This document shows, piece by piece, positions 33,620 through 43,448 of a DNA stretch of 64,000 nt. Numbering within the stretch: position 1 is the first letter of the stretch; every line of letters begins with the position of its first letter. The notes under the pieces were generated by a model. The model did no database searches and was not told where the DNA came from. It saw only the letters and a program-made list of their open reading frames with translations. The DNA is from Botrytis cinerea B05.10. Taxonomy: Eukaryota > Ascomycota > Leotiomycetes > Helotiales > Sclerotiniaceae. The DNA lies in assembly GCF_000143535.2 (NCBI RefSeq), contig NC_037324.1, forward strand, positions 930,001 to 994,000, read 5' to 3'. A program made the translations under genes and the position numbers.

Positions 33620-34622
33620 TCACAAATACCAATATCCCACATCCGGGCCATCCCACTTCGCTTCCAGATTACACGAATTATCCGACCTATAACAAACCTT
33701 CTGCATCGCACAATTCGGACACTTGACTTTCCATTTCCAAGCATCCTTATCATACAGCGCATGTATATCGCTAAGATGTGTGAACGTGTGGCCTTTGGGA
33801 CACGATTTTTTATGTTGCGGTTGCGTCTTTTCTGGAGGGGGGTATGAAGAAGGTTGTGAGGTAATGCTCGTTAAGAGGTCGTAAGCGATTGCGGGATTAT
33901 TTTTGCAGAGGCTGGAAAACTCTCCTCGATCGTTTAGCTCCTTGAGATGCTTTCCTGCGGTTTCAAGGGCAATGGATGTAAGAGAGGTATCGCTTTCCGG
34001 GAGTTCTTCATACATAAGTTCTAAGCTTGCTGAGAAAGAAGGCGTGTTCCAATCAGTTACTATTGCTGCTTCGTACTTTTTCCTTGCGAGAGTTTTGAGA
34101 GCTTGAATATCGTATTTGTCGCCAATGATATAGACCATGGTATTGACCAACAAACATCCATAACCCTCCTCCACAACTTCTCCAGTCGGCTCAGAGGTGT
34201 CGTCATAGTCTTGAAGGTACAAAAAATTGATCATTCTCGCGACAGTCTCAGGATCATCATCCTCTAAATCGAGAATGCCGGTAACAGACTCCTGTATCAG
34301 TCTCAGTAACAATTCGGGGATGTATGCATTTCACAACGCTTGGTTGGGGGTTTCGAATAGATTGAAGAGACAAGGACTAACCATGAAGCCTCCATCTGCT
34401 GCAGCTCGGATTGGTTTCGATTGTGTACAAACGACGATTCGATGGACAGGGAATATTCGTGAGTGACATTTAATGACGAAATCACTGTATTCGTTTGCAC
34501 CCATCATTCTAATACCAGATCAGCAAAATCATTCTGCAACAACGGAACTGAAATTCATACTTAGCCCACAGGCCTTTAGTCGTATCGACTGATTCCTTGT
34601 CACTGGATCTTGCGGGAGACAT
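33620..34622 (-). CDS. BTB/POZ domain protein with C-terminal Cys cluster (BTB-1)
   Basis: Three exons, 34622-34561, 34508-34382 and 34291-33620, give 286 aa. The start (MSPARSSDKESVDTTKGLWA) is joined by a GTATGA..TTAG intron to the BTB fold: NEYSDFVIKCHSRIFPVHRI, VVCTQSKPIRAAADGGFMES, LDLEDDDPETVARMINFLYL. After a Glu/Gly loop comes VYIIGDKYDIQALKTLARKK, standard for fungal BTB proteins. The tail carries CPKGH, then CPNC and further Cys residues (from about 235), a possible zinc-binding module. Fungal BTB proteins of this type may be Cullin-3 adaptors or oligomerisation modules; no partner can be read from sequence. Confidence 0.85.
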
Positions 34623-35323
34623 TTGCGTGACTGGGGATGAGGTTGAGAGCTAATCTTTGTATTTATTTTCCTTTTCCGATATATTAAATGCCTTGTACAA
34701 CAAACTTTTGATGCAGATGGACGTATTTGAGAAGAGAGAGCCATGAAAGTAGACAGTCGTTTGTTGTAGGAAATATGAGGTGATTATGGATAGCTCGTAG
34801 ATCATTCAATGAACGACAGGGGAATGTTACCCCATGGAGAAGCAACATAGCGTCATGCGCCCTAAATCCACCGCTCCAATGATTATTCCCCATTCCGTAA
34901 TGGAAATCAAACAAGTAACACAAATTTAGTCAACATTTGTCTCCATCAGCTTGGTATTTATAACAAAAATTGGCGAAATGTAGCAGGGTGTATGGTAAAT
35001 CGAAATATTTGCATTCTTAACCAATCAATAAACTCCAGTTGCCCTACCTATGACATACAAACCCAATACATAATACCTAGGTATCCATCCATCAGCGGGT
35101 GCACGGACTTGTGATGGTCGTCCCCAGAGTAAGTCAAAACAAAGCATGACTTATCCAAATCTTATACGATTCCCCTAAAAACAAACATAAAGTCTGATTG
35201 CTTGATCTGCAATGGGTATTTTTCGCATGTTTCAGAATCCTTGCGAGAGTAGTTTAAAACTATCATCAAATTCAAGTTTCTCGTAATCCCACGAGTCCAT
35301 GTACCCACTGCTAATCCAATTAT
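34623..35323. other. Intergenic
   Basis: 701 bp containing the BTB-1 promoter and the 3' flank of the next gene. No recognisable element was seen. Confidence 0.5.
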
Positions 35324-36772
35324 TCAATTCCAGAACCATCCGGACTTTGTGTTCTTTTTAGTTCGCGACCTAATTTCCTGATCATCAGTCTCAACTCTTT
35401 GATGGGACCGAGAACCCTCAAAGCCAGATTCTGACCTATCAAGATCGGATTGTCGGGTCCCTGCTTTGTCAACTGTATGGCTAGACGTTGTTTCCGTTTC
35501 ACTGCCGTCATCAAATCTTTTCCATACACGGATTGTTGTTTCTACACTTCCATCTTCATTGGTAAAATGTTCAACGGTTGAGCTTGAAGAAACTTCTCTT
35601 TTTGGTCCGTTGGGCTCCGAAAGTGATCTGCCACTTGTGTTGTTGGCTTCTTGTGGACCTGAAGAACTTGACCTACGAGATTCTTCGAATTGTACACTTT
35701 TGCCCTTCATCATTTTTTCCACCGCGGTAAGGGTGGACTCAATCGTGGCGAAGAATTGATCAGGCGTCGTAGATGCATCTCGAAGAAAACTCTCGTACAT
35801 TTGTTCCTCGGTCTCAGCATCATTCTTGACCTCTTTATTCTGGGAGCCTAATGAAGCTGCACCTCGACTGCTGGCGCCGAGTTCTTCAAATGAGGGAGAC
35901 TCTCTTGAAATCTTGGTCATCTCTGAGCTAGGCAGATGAAGTATGCCCAGTCTTTGAAGTCGCTCAATCCAGTCCAATCCATTCTCCACTGTCGAACTGA
36001 TACTTTCAGGCCTTTCGGTGGTTGTTCTGTTAATGTGGCCAACTGAAAGCTCTGTATCGGGACTCTTTCCCTGGCTGATAAGAAGTAGGTCTTCAAATGC
36101 TTCGCAATAAGGAAAGTCATCCCGGGGAGTGGCCCCACGAGGCCTATTATACGTTCTGGTACCTCTGAGTTGCGCGTCGTAGAACTGGTGATGGGCATAG
36201 ATAGATTGACCAAAAGATAAAATCAGAGGTGAATACGGCGACCCCAGAAGATAGGGCACTAGTGAGATATCATCAGGATCGGCTTTGTATAACATCATCG
36301 CGGCAAAAGAACTCATGGTATGTCTGAGATTTCCGGAGAAAGGGTTGGCCAAGGGAGAATGTAAAGGTGAATATAGCGGAATGTCGGCAGACCCGAAAAC
36401 ATTCGTCCATTGGTCATGTAAGAAGTGAACGAAATCTCCTTCGCCGTGTGAACTTTGTGACTTCTTCACAGGTATTTGGACTTCTTCATCCTCCGACACT
36501 GTTCTATTCTCACTTCTTGCTTCTTCGGCCTCCTTCAATTCCCTCCGTCTCGCTTGTAGCGCATCTCTTCTCTTTAAATCCTCATCGAATACGGACCATT
36601 GCGAACCACTTTGCGGTTTTGAAAATGCTGATGGCAGACCGACGAACCCTTGTAGGACTGCACCTATCTGTTCATCGGCGAAGTGTCTGAAACGAATGAA
36701 TGGATTGTCGGAATCCGATTGCTTATCTTTGGGGGTTTTGTCAAGATCGCCTGGGTTTGATGATTTGGACAT
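35324..36772 (-). CDS. Uncharacterised fungal protein, disordered, Ser/Glu-rich
   Basis: A single exon of 482 aa. I start at the ATG at 36772 (MSKSSNPGDLDKTPKD) rather than an in-frame ATG 87 nt upstream, because the extra residues look like translated leader. The N-terminus has FIRFRHFADEQIGAVLQGFV, a helical, possibly membrane-associating segment. A Pro/Phe/Tyr-rich part (DIPLYSPLHSPLANPFSG, about 130-190) follows. The C-terminal third is Ser/Glu/Arg-rich, with a strand-like segment (VETTIRVWKRFDDGSETETT) and a basic end (RTKKNTKSGWFWN). I do not recognise a named family; distant resemblance to HAX1-like proteins came to mind and is not supported. Confidence 0.75.
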   Translation of the reverse strand: MSKSSNPGDLDKTPKDKQSDSDNPFIRFRHFADEQIGAVLQGFVGLPSAFSKPQSGSQWSVFDEDLKRRDALQARRRELKEAEEARSENRTVSEDEEVQIPVKKSQSSHGEGDFVHFLHDQWTNVFGSADIPLYSPLHSPLANPFSGNLRHTMSSFAAMMLYKADPDDISLVPYLLGSPYSPLILSFGQSIYAHHQFYDAQLRGTRTYNRPRGATPRDDFPYCEAFEDLLLISQGKSPDTELSVGHINRTTTERPESISSTVENGLDWIERLQRLGILHLPSSEMTKISRESPSFEELGASSRGAASLGSQNKEVKNDAETEEQMYESFLRDASTTPDQFFATIESTLTAVEKMMKGKSVQFEESRRSSSSGPQEANNTSGRSLSEPNGPKREVSSSSTVEHFTNEDGSVETTIRVWKRFDDGSETETTSSHTVDKAGTRQSDLDRSESGFEGSRSHQRVETDDQEIRSRTKKNTKSGWFWN

Positions 36773-37936
36773 TGCAATTTGGACGACGTTGATGCTATTG
36801 GTGTATGTGATGTAGCGTAGCGCAATAACTGTTGAAAAAGGTATTGATGGCTTGATCAACTTGGGAATTGTTGAGGGTTGACGGGTTGTTGATAAGATAG
36901 TGATGGGGAGATAATGAGATTGTGCAGATTGTGAGGATTATTATTAGATAGCTGGATAGATTTCATTATCATGCTCATGGCATTTGTTGACTGACCATTT
37001 TTGCGGGGTCGACGAATTATTAATAAAGTTAGCGCCGAAAAAGGAAGGCACGGCTCGTAGATGGACACGTGCGGTAGAGACAGAGAGACACAAGTGGTTT
37101 GTCGTTAGCTGCCTGAGGATACCGAGGCAACCTTCTCTTTTCATTTCTTTCATTTCTTTCATTTCTTTCATTTCTTTCATTTCTTTCATTTGTTCATTTC
37201 AATCTTCACTTCACTCCGTCCAGACAATGATCGCATTCACGCCCTGGCCTAGCACGTGCCCAGGTGCCCAGGTGCCTAGGTAGATCGATCAACAACTTGA
37301 TGTTGTTGCATTCTTCACTCATAGAGCCATCTCATATTATATCATGCGTAGGTAATCAATCATGTAGCTCGGCTTGCCATTTATTATTATTCTGTATCAA
37401 TCAACACCAACGAACCATTTCCATCCATTCTCTCATCTCTTCTCCTCTGCTCTCCTCTGCTCTTCTCCTCTCACCGCAAACAAGCACCTCCAAGCACCTC
37501 CAACCACCACAACCACTCCTGCTACACAACTGCAATGCTCCAATAACCATCGACCAATACATCCCCTGCCTCGCCTTCTCTTCCAAATCCTTCACCGCAC
37601 ATAAGCCACTTCGAGCTCCAAAGACCTCTGGAGCTCAGTTTGACTGGCTCTGATAAAAAAGAACCATAGGGAGCTCGCCACGAAAACTCCATAGAGTCGA
37701 GAAAAGCATTGACAACACAGCATTTCAATCTCTTTTATCATCATCTCACGTATCCATACGAGTAAAAAAGCCCATGTAATGCAGCAATTGCTTCTTTCTC
37801 CCTACTCCTCCCAATACTGGTAATACTTGCGATTTGAAATTAAGAACAACAATGTCTTGTCTTTGTCTTTTCCAATCCTGAGGGAGAGATTGAGATTGAG
37901 ATAGAAAAGTATCCACCCGCCACCCATACACAAACC
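36773..37936. promoter_or_regulatory. Long divergent intergenic/promoter region
   Basis: 1164 bp between divergent start codons. It contains the 9-bp tandem repeat below and a CT/CA-rich stretch (37380-37540), typical of fungal leaders. There is also a short CCCAGGTGCCCAGGTGCC duplication near 37258-37276. Confidence 0.5.
37142..37192. repeat. CATTTCTTT nonamer tandem repeat
   Basis: Five perfect 9-bp units (37142-37186) followed by a partial one. It is non-coding; the Phe-Ile-Ser repeat it would encode is not part of a gene. Confidence 0.9.
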
Positions 37937-39379
37937 ATGACCGCCACTGGAACGCCGTTACTTGTGCGAGATGCATCAACCCCTCACAAGCGTCCTCACA
38001 CAACTTCAAAATCTTCCTCAAATCCCCACAACTCAACCTCAAGCTCAGGCTTCAATCAAAATGTGTCTCTGAATCCGAATACCGATAACAATAACAATAG
38101 ACGTCACTCGCTTCCACTTCATTTTCTTCCTCCAAGTTTATGGACATCTAATACTTCAACTGCCAGTCTCGTTGAATCCGAAGAAGCTGCCCGTGGTGAA
38201 CATATCCTAGACGAAGCTAAGGTTGCAAATCGTCTTGCAGCTCTTCGTTCTCTCAACGGCGCGAATCGATCTGATCATCGTTATGCGAAATCCACTGGAG
38301 AAACATTTAATCAACCGGTGATTGTGCGGACGTACTCGGGAGCCATTCGACCTCGCTCTCAACAACGAGATCCTATCGCTGTCAAGAAACAGAATGGAAC
38401 AACGGGAATAGCGTCAAACAAAATGGATATGAAGCTTCCGCCAGTGGAAGCTTTCAGCTTCAAGGGGATTATGGATGAAATAAAACATGGTGTTAGTGAT
38501 GATTTAGAAAGGATCGCCGAAATATGTGCAAGAAGCAAGTATAGTTTGGCAAATCAGCATGAATTCCACCATCCCCCTCATGGGTCTGGGGATCGCATAC
38601 CACAAATTGGTATTGTCTCCGGGACAGATTTAGGTGTACCGACATTACAGGCCGTTGAACCGGATGAAGTTTCTCCAAGACAATTAGCCAGGAGCTCAAG
38701 AGGAAGTCGAAGGGGGAAATCTGCCGCTTATGGTACACTAGAGACCATTATATCATCATCAAGGTCTTCTGATGAAGACAAATCCAGAAAGAAGCCTGCC
38801 GCTGTTTTGGAAGACGAGGTTCGTGGAAGAGCAACAAGTAAGGAGGTTGAAGTATCACCTCCAAGTCCCGTTGTGATAATAGACGCTGCGGTCCCAGAAG
38901 CTGTCTCTGAAAGGAGCCCTGCCTCCAAGCATGCCAGGCCAAGATCTTCCACATTCGCATCCATGATTATAGACAATGCCCAAAGCTTCAGGCAGGAACA
39001 TAAACCCCAAGTTTCATCTCCCACCTTACTTCTAAGCGAACCCGCTCGACCTCAAACCTCTGCTGCGGACCTTGAACACATGCCTGCCCTTGATGAACTT
39101 ACTCCTGATCAGCCCTCCACTTTCCATGAGTTGGCAATACCAAAGCCCACTTTAATACGCAATGAGTCAATAGCTTCTACACTGAGACCTGAGAACTCGC
39201 AGAGATCGTCTATACTCGGTAGTTTGAGTTCATGGCTACCCTGGAGTAAACCACCTAGTCCAGTGCGAACTTTTCAAGGCAGGGCGAGAAGTGGATCGCA
39301 TGCAGAAGGAAGTTTGAGAAACTTATTGAGGTCTACAGAAATAGCTAGAAAGGGCAAAAATGTTAACAGCATTCCTTGA
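37937..39379 (+). CDS. Uncharacterised fungal protein, Ser/Asn/Arg-rich
   Basis: A single exon of 480 aa, starting MTATGTPLLVRDASTPHKRP after a pyrimidine-rich leader. Most of it is disordered and rich in Ser, Pro, Arg and Asn. Three parts look conserved: LDEAKVANRLAALRSLNGAN (about 92-112), FSFKGIMDEIKHGVSDDLER with AEICARSKYSLANQHEFH after it (about 175-215), and a C-terminal SSILGSLSSWLPWSK with SLRNLLRSTEIA. Many RxxS/RxxSS sites suggest phosphorylation. No named domain was recognised and no function is proposed. Confidence 0.75.
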   Translation: MTATGTPLLVRDASTPHKRPHTTSKSSSNPHNSTSSSGFNQNVSLNPNTDNNNNRRHSLPLHFLPPSLWTSNTSTASLVESEEAARGEHILDEAKVANRLAALRSLNGANRSDHRYAKSTGETFNQPVIVRTYSGAIRPRSQQRDPIAVKKQNGTTGIASNKMDMKLPPVEAFSFKGIMDEIKHGVSDDLERIAEICARSKYSLANQHEFHHPPHGSGDRIPQIGIVSGTDLGVPTLQAVEPDEVSPRQLARSSRGSRRGKSAAYGTLETIISSSRSSDEDKSRKKPAAVLEDEVRGRATSKEVEVSPPSPVVIIDAAVPEAVSERSPASKHARPRSSTFASMIIDNAQSFRQEHKPQVSSPTLLLSEPARPQTSAADLEHMPALDELTPDQPSTFHELAIPKPTLIRNESIASTLRPENSQRSSILGSLSSWLPWSKPPSPVRTFQGRARSGSHAEGSLRNLLRSTEIARKGKNVNSIP

Positions 39380-39773
39380 ATGGGGCCATGACATGCGGAA
39401 AGGATCCTGACGAATTGTTTGCTTTTCAGTCCGATGTATGATTAGCTACAGGAAAGGAAATAGACCAAAGCTGTAGGAACCTTCTAGCCTATTTATATGC
39501 ATCAAAAGTACTCCGAAAGTCGTGCATGATTTGCTAGCACTGGTATAATATGTCTCGATCTCCCCACGAATTTTGGTCCAAGGTCGTCTTTCGCGTCGCA
39601 ATCCATACCAAGAAAATTGCCAAATTGCCAAATCGCCAATTACGAGCCAGATTCATCTATTCAATTTTGGACGATGGTTAATAACGTGAATCAGGTGGGG
39701 AATTATAAGTGAAGGTGATTAGTAAATATTGTACGCTACATAACCGGATCATATTGGGATACACCGCAGGATT
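39380..39773. other. Intergenic
   Basis: About 390 bp of AT-rich sequence before the broken BTB locus; nothing recognisable. Confidence 0.5.
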
Positions 39774-40503
39774 TTCAAGGAAGGGGACAAATACTCAAAC
39801 TTAATTACAAGATTTCGATGAGAAGCATTTCGCGTGCACAGGAACATGATTTGCGTACAATCCGAATTCTTCATGAATATGGTGGATCGTGATTGGAAAG
39901 TAAGTCATCACTTTCTACCTTAAAATGTAGCTTTCGTAGAATAGATTCTAATTGTGATTAGGAGGGTGCCATCTGCGAGATACTGCTCAGCTCCGATGAG
40001 GCTGGTCTCAATATCGTTCAAAAGATAGTCCGGTTTCTTTTTTATCACCGCTCTTTTGATGATGAACATGGCTTTCGTCACTCTTACCAAACTTCACATA
40101 GGGGGGACGGATGCAGTATTCATTTTCGGAGGAAGAGCGCTGCCTCCAGGGTTGAAGTTCTTCTTGATAGATGTTCAAGGCACGCCTATTCTCCTACGGA
40201 TGCAGCTTTTGAAACGCTGAAATTCGCTTTTGCATATCTTCCACAGTGGGATATTGATCTCAAACTTGTCATCTTGTGTCACGTTCTCAACCATGAAAGT
40301 TTGGAGCCTTTGATGAACGAGTATGACTTCGGAGCTTTTTTGTATCGAATAGAAGCATGACAGTAGATCTCTTACAAGCCCAATTGTATGCTTGCGAAAC
40401 GGCTCTCGAGATTGAGAATAGGTACAAAGATCAAAAAATAAGCCCAGAAGCCAACGCGTCCTTGGCTTCACATGTAGAAACTGCAATATTATCTTTCATC
40501 TAA
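39774..40503 (+). pseudogene. Broken BTB/POZ gene (BTB-2)
   Basis: Reading 39774-39899, then 39962-40360 after removing a GTAAGT..TTAG intron, gives a recognisable BTB core: KYSNLITRFR, stop, EAFRVHRNMICVQSEFFMNM, VDRDWKEGAICEILLSSDEA, NIVQKIVRFLFYHRSFDDE. The TGA at 39819-39821 falls inside the fold, exactly where intact copies have a residue, with no gap on either side. A second break, a frame change near 40357, leaves a further open frame (LLQAQLYACETALEIENRYK) ending at TAA 40503. No ATG fits upstream in the window I could trace. I call it a decayed paralogue of the neighbouring BTB genes. Confidence 0.7.
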
Positions 40504-40798
40504 TGCAATTTTCCCCTATTCACGAAGTAAACGTATTATTATAATTTGCATGTACAATCACACCCTCTCATTCTCGCTCACTCTCACACATACAAATATT
40601 TACCTTGATATATATATTTCCATATTCCATTCAAATTAACGGAAGTACCTCTTTACTGCAAAGCCAAAACACATTCACGTCCTTCAACGTACTCTACAAA
40701 CGTCTTCTATTAACCCTTTTCGACAAATCCCTTATAAAAAAGCACTCTCCATCTCAACACTTGACCATTACAGAATACACAAACCCGGGATAAACATT

Positions 40799-41805
40799 AT
40801 GTTTACGTTTACCACACTATCGAAAATAGCATCAAACCCACTGGGAACCCTAGAAGACATGTAAGTCCTCCTTTATTGAAACACCTAATCCAGCCGAGCC
40901 AAATCACTGCGAGATTTATCCTCAAGGGAAATATGAAAGGCTTTCTAACAGTTTCTCAGGGCTCACAAACAAAGCGATAAACATGGACCCCCAGATTTCA
41001 CCATAAAATGTAAAGGACATTCGTTTTTCGTTCATAGAGATATCGTTGCCCCTCAGTCTAAACCATTAGGTACAGCGATGAAGACTGGAAAATTCTTGGT
41101 ATGCTTTGCTTCATTATTTTTTATCTTCCTTCTCCAATAACTGTGATATTTAAATGATGTAGGATTACTTACATTTGACTAATCGATTTTGTAATATAGG
41201 AAGGAACAAATAGAGAAATAGTAATGAGTGATGAAAAAGACGACCCGGAAATCGTGGCATTAATGGTCGAATTTCTTTACAGTGGAGGGTATACTATTTC
41301 ATTTCCTTCTAATTCTTCCTCCTCGTTACGATCCTCATCAGACGAAGTAATTAAATGTACCCGTCACATAACTCTCCACATCTTCTCCGATCTCTGGGAC
41401 ATCCCCTGTTCACAAGCACTTACTCTCTCGAATCTCCAAACTACTCTTTCTCATCTTCCTCTGTCACATTTCGCACCGGTATTGCAATATATCTATGAAG
41501 AGACCCCGGGATCATACACGAGCATCAGACAGATAGCTGTAAAGGCTTTGATGGAAAGATTCACAATTGGGGATATTATGGAGGATAGGGAGTTGAGAGA
41601 GCTTTTGAGTGTGGATGGAGAATGTGCGGTGGATTTGTTAGTTTGGGGAGAGGAGAGGAGGGTAAAGAGGGAGAGGAGAGTGGGAAGAGATTGGGAGGAG
41701 AGCACGGTTAAGGGAAGAAGAGTGCGGGAGGAGAGTATGGGGAGGAAGGGGGATATTTTGGGAGAGGGCAGAGGATGGGCTGATAATACTGGTGCGAGAT
41801 TTTGA
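40799..41805 (+). CDS. BTB/POZ domain protein with charged tail (BTB-3)
   Basis: Three exons, 40799-40860, 40960-41098 and 41200-41805, give 268 aa. BTB features: DFTIKCKGHSFFVHRDIVAP, SKPLGTAMKTGKFLEGTNRE, DDPEIVALMVEFLYSGGYT, then a Ser-rich loop and HIFSDLWDIPCSQALTLSNL. The intron after KTGKFL lies at the same place in the fold as in BTB-1 (after GGFM) and BTB-4 (after NGFK), so these genes share an ancestor. After EETPGSYTSIRQIAVKALME the tail is strongly charged (ERRVKRERRVGRDWEE) and probably disordered. The 3' part of exon 3 is very G/A-rich. Confidence 0.82.
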
Positions 41806-43448
41806 GAGGGATTCGTGAATGGTGTGTCGTTGAGTAGTTGATAGGGAGGGGAACGAGGGGTTGTTTTGGATGGGTCTAGATTGGAGGGGTGAGATCTAAG
41901 CGATGACGATTAACGATGATATTCAACGACTGTAAACCATATGAGATTTTGCCCCAAAAATGTGAGCCTAAGCGTTATAGAGTGACTTGAGAACTAGAAG
42001 ATTTTCGAAGCAATGTTTGCTAGCTCCTCCATACTAGTCCAGTCGCCTTGCTTCTAGTGCCACTTCCTCCAACATCAATAATCTCATGAACCTCAACCCA
42101 CCCCCAAAATAACCACATACATACTCGAGACCGGCCAGCATGACTCACGTGCATGATATCATCTGTAGCACTCCTCCAAAATTCTCCACTCTCGCACCCA
42201 AGGCAGAATCCTTCTCCCCACATCCATCTCACTCTTCGCAGCATTCATTCCCGGTTTCCCGCATCGCACAATCTTCTTCACGTAGATATATCTCCCGATT
42301 CGCCATTTCCGCGCAGAAATCAACATGCAGCAGTCGCGAAGAGAGGTACCAGAAATGAGGCTGAGACGGTCATACCGGTCACCAGCTGTCCGTTTGAGGC
42401 AAGCAGGTGGAGCGCTCTTGTGATCCCTGTTCTCCTATCCCCGCGCCGCCTCACCGAGTTTGCTGCACCAAGTCCAAGTCACTGCACGCTTGTCGCTTGC
42501 ATATGATGATACATAAATATGTTATCATCTGGTGAGGGCCCCCCGTAGGCCTCTTCTACATTACCAATCTTATCGGGTTTCTTATCGGTCTATTGATCCT
42601 TTGAAAGGAGCCAGGTAGCGTAGCTGCGTAATGTAATAATAATGCTTGGAAATCCGGAGGAAATCCAAAAAAGCGAATCGACGAATCGACAAGAATGGGC
42701 TCAGGATTCCATCCGTCCATTAGGCAAAAACGATCAAAAGTGGCGTATCATACGTAGATAGTTTAATCCGTGTGCAGTAATCAATCCACAGCATTATCAA
42801 TTTCTCGCCATTCACTCGAGACCGCTGGCGCGACCGCTCAGCCTTGACTCATTGACACGATACAGGGTCATCAGCAGCGAATTTTCTTTCGCGATGATAG
42901 GAGGAGCGCGTTCCTTGAGGGGTTTCCTTGCAGCAGCGGTGCAACATTGTGAGCCTCGTTCTACATGCTTTTTTCGCTTGATTGGACTGTCTGCCTATCT
43001 GACCTGCATTTTGGTGCTCTGGGGCTAACGCTATGCGAACCTATGGTAGGCGGATCTGGAGGTCTTGGGCGGATGAGGGAAACGAATATAAGTCGTGGAA
43101 GCCATTTTGTGGTGAACAAATGGATTTGATTATTTTTTTGTTCTTTGGGGGATTTTATCATACGTTTGCACTGCAATCAATCGGATGGATTTTGAATAAT
43201 AACGTGCAAAATTGGATTGAACTGAATCGAATTGAGCTGAAGTTAAAATTGCATTCCGATTGAATATTCATTATCGCGAGGTTTATATATTGAATCGCGG
43301 GGTACAGCCGCTCTGTTTCTGCATTACAACTAATTACCTTGAGAATAAGCGAAAACCACTCTGAGTACTCATACCATCATATCTCCATACTCGACTGCTT
43401 TTCTAAAAATCAAGAAACGGAAGGAATCTCATATTCATACCTCCCAAA
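41806..43448. other. Gene-poor stretch, about 1.6 kb
   Basis: No gene accepted. Two overlapping plus-strand frames at 42140-42506 have Ser/Pro/His-rich, non-conserved composition. An AT-rich part with an ATTGAATTGAACTG-like run (43195-43262) precedes the AAA+ gene. Confidence 0.5.

Noticed and set aside
42153..42506. Plus-strand open frame of 117 codons, with a second overlapping frame
   Set aside because: Ser/Pro/His-rich composition typical of chance frames in C-rich DNA; no family features.
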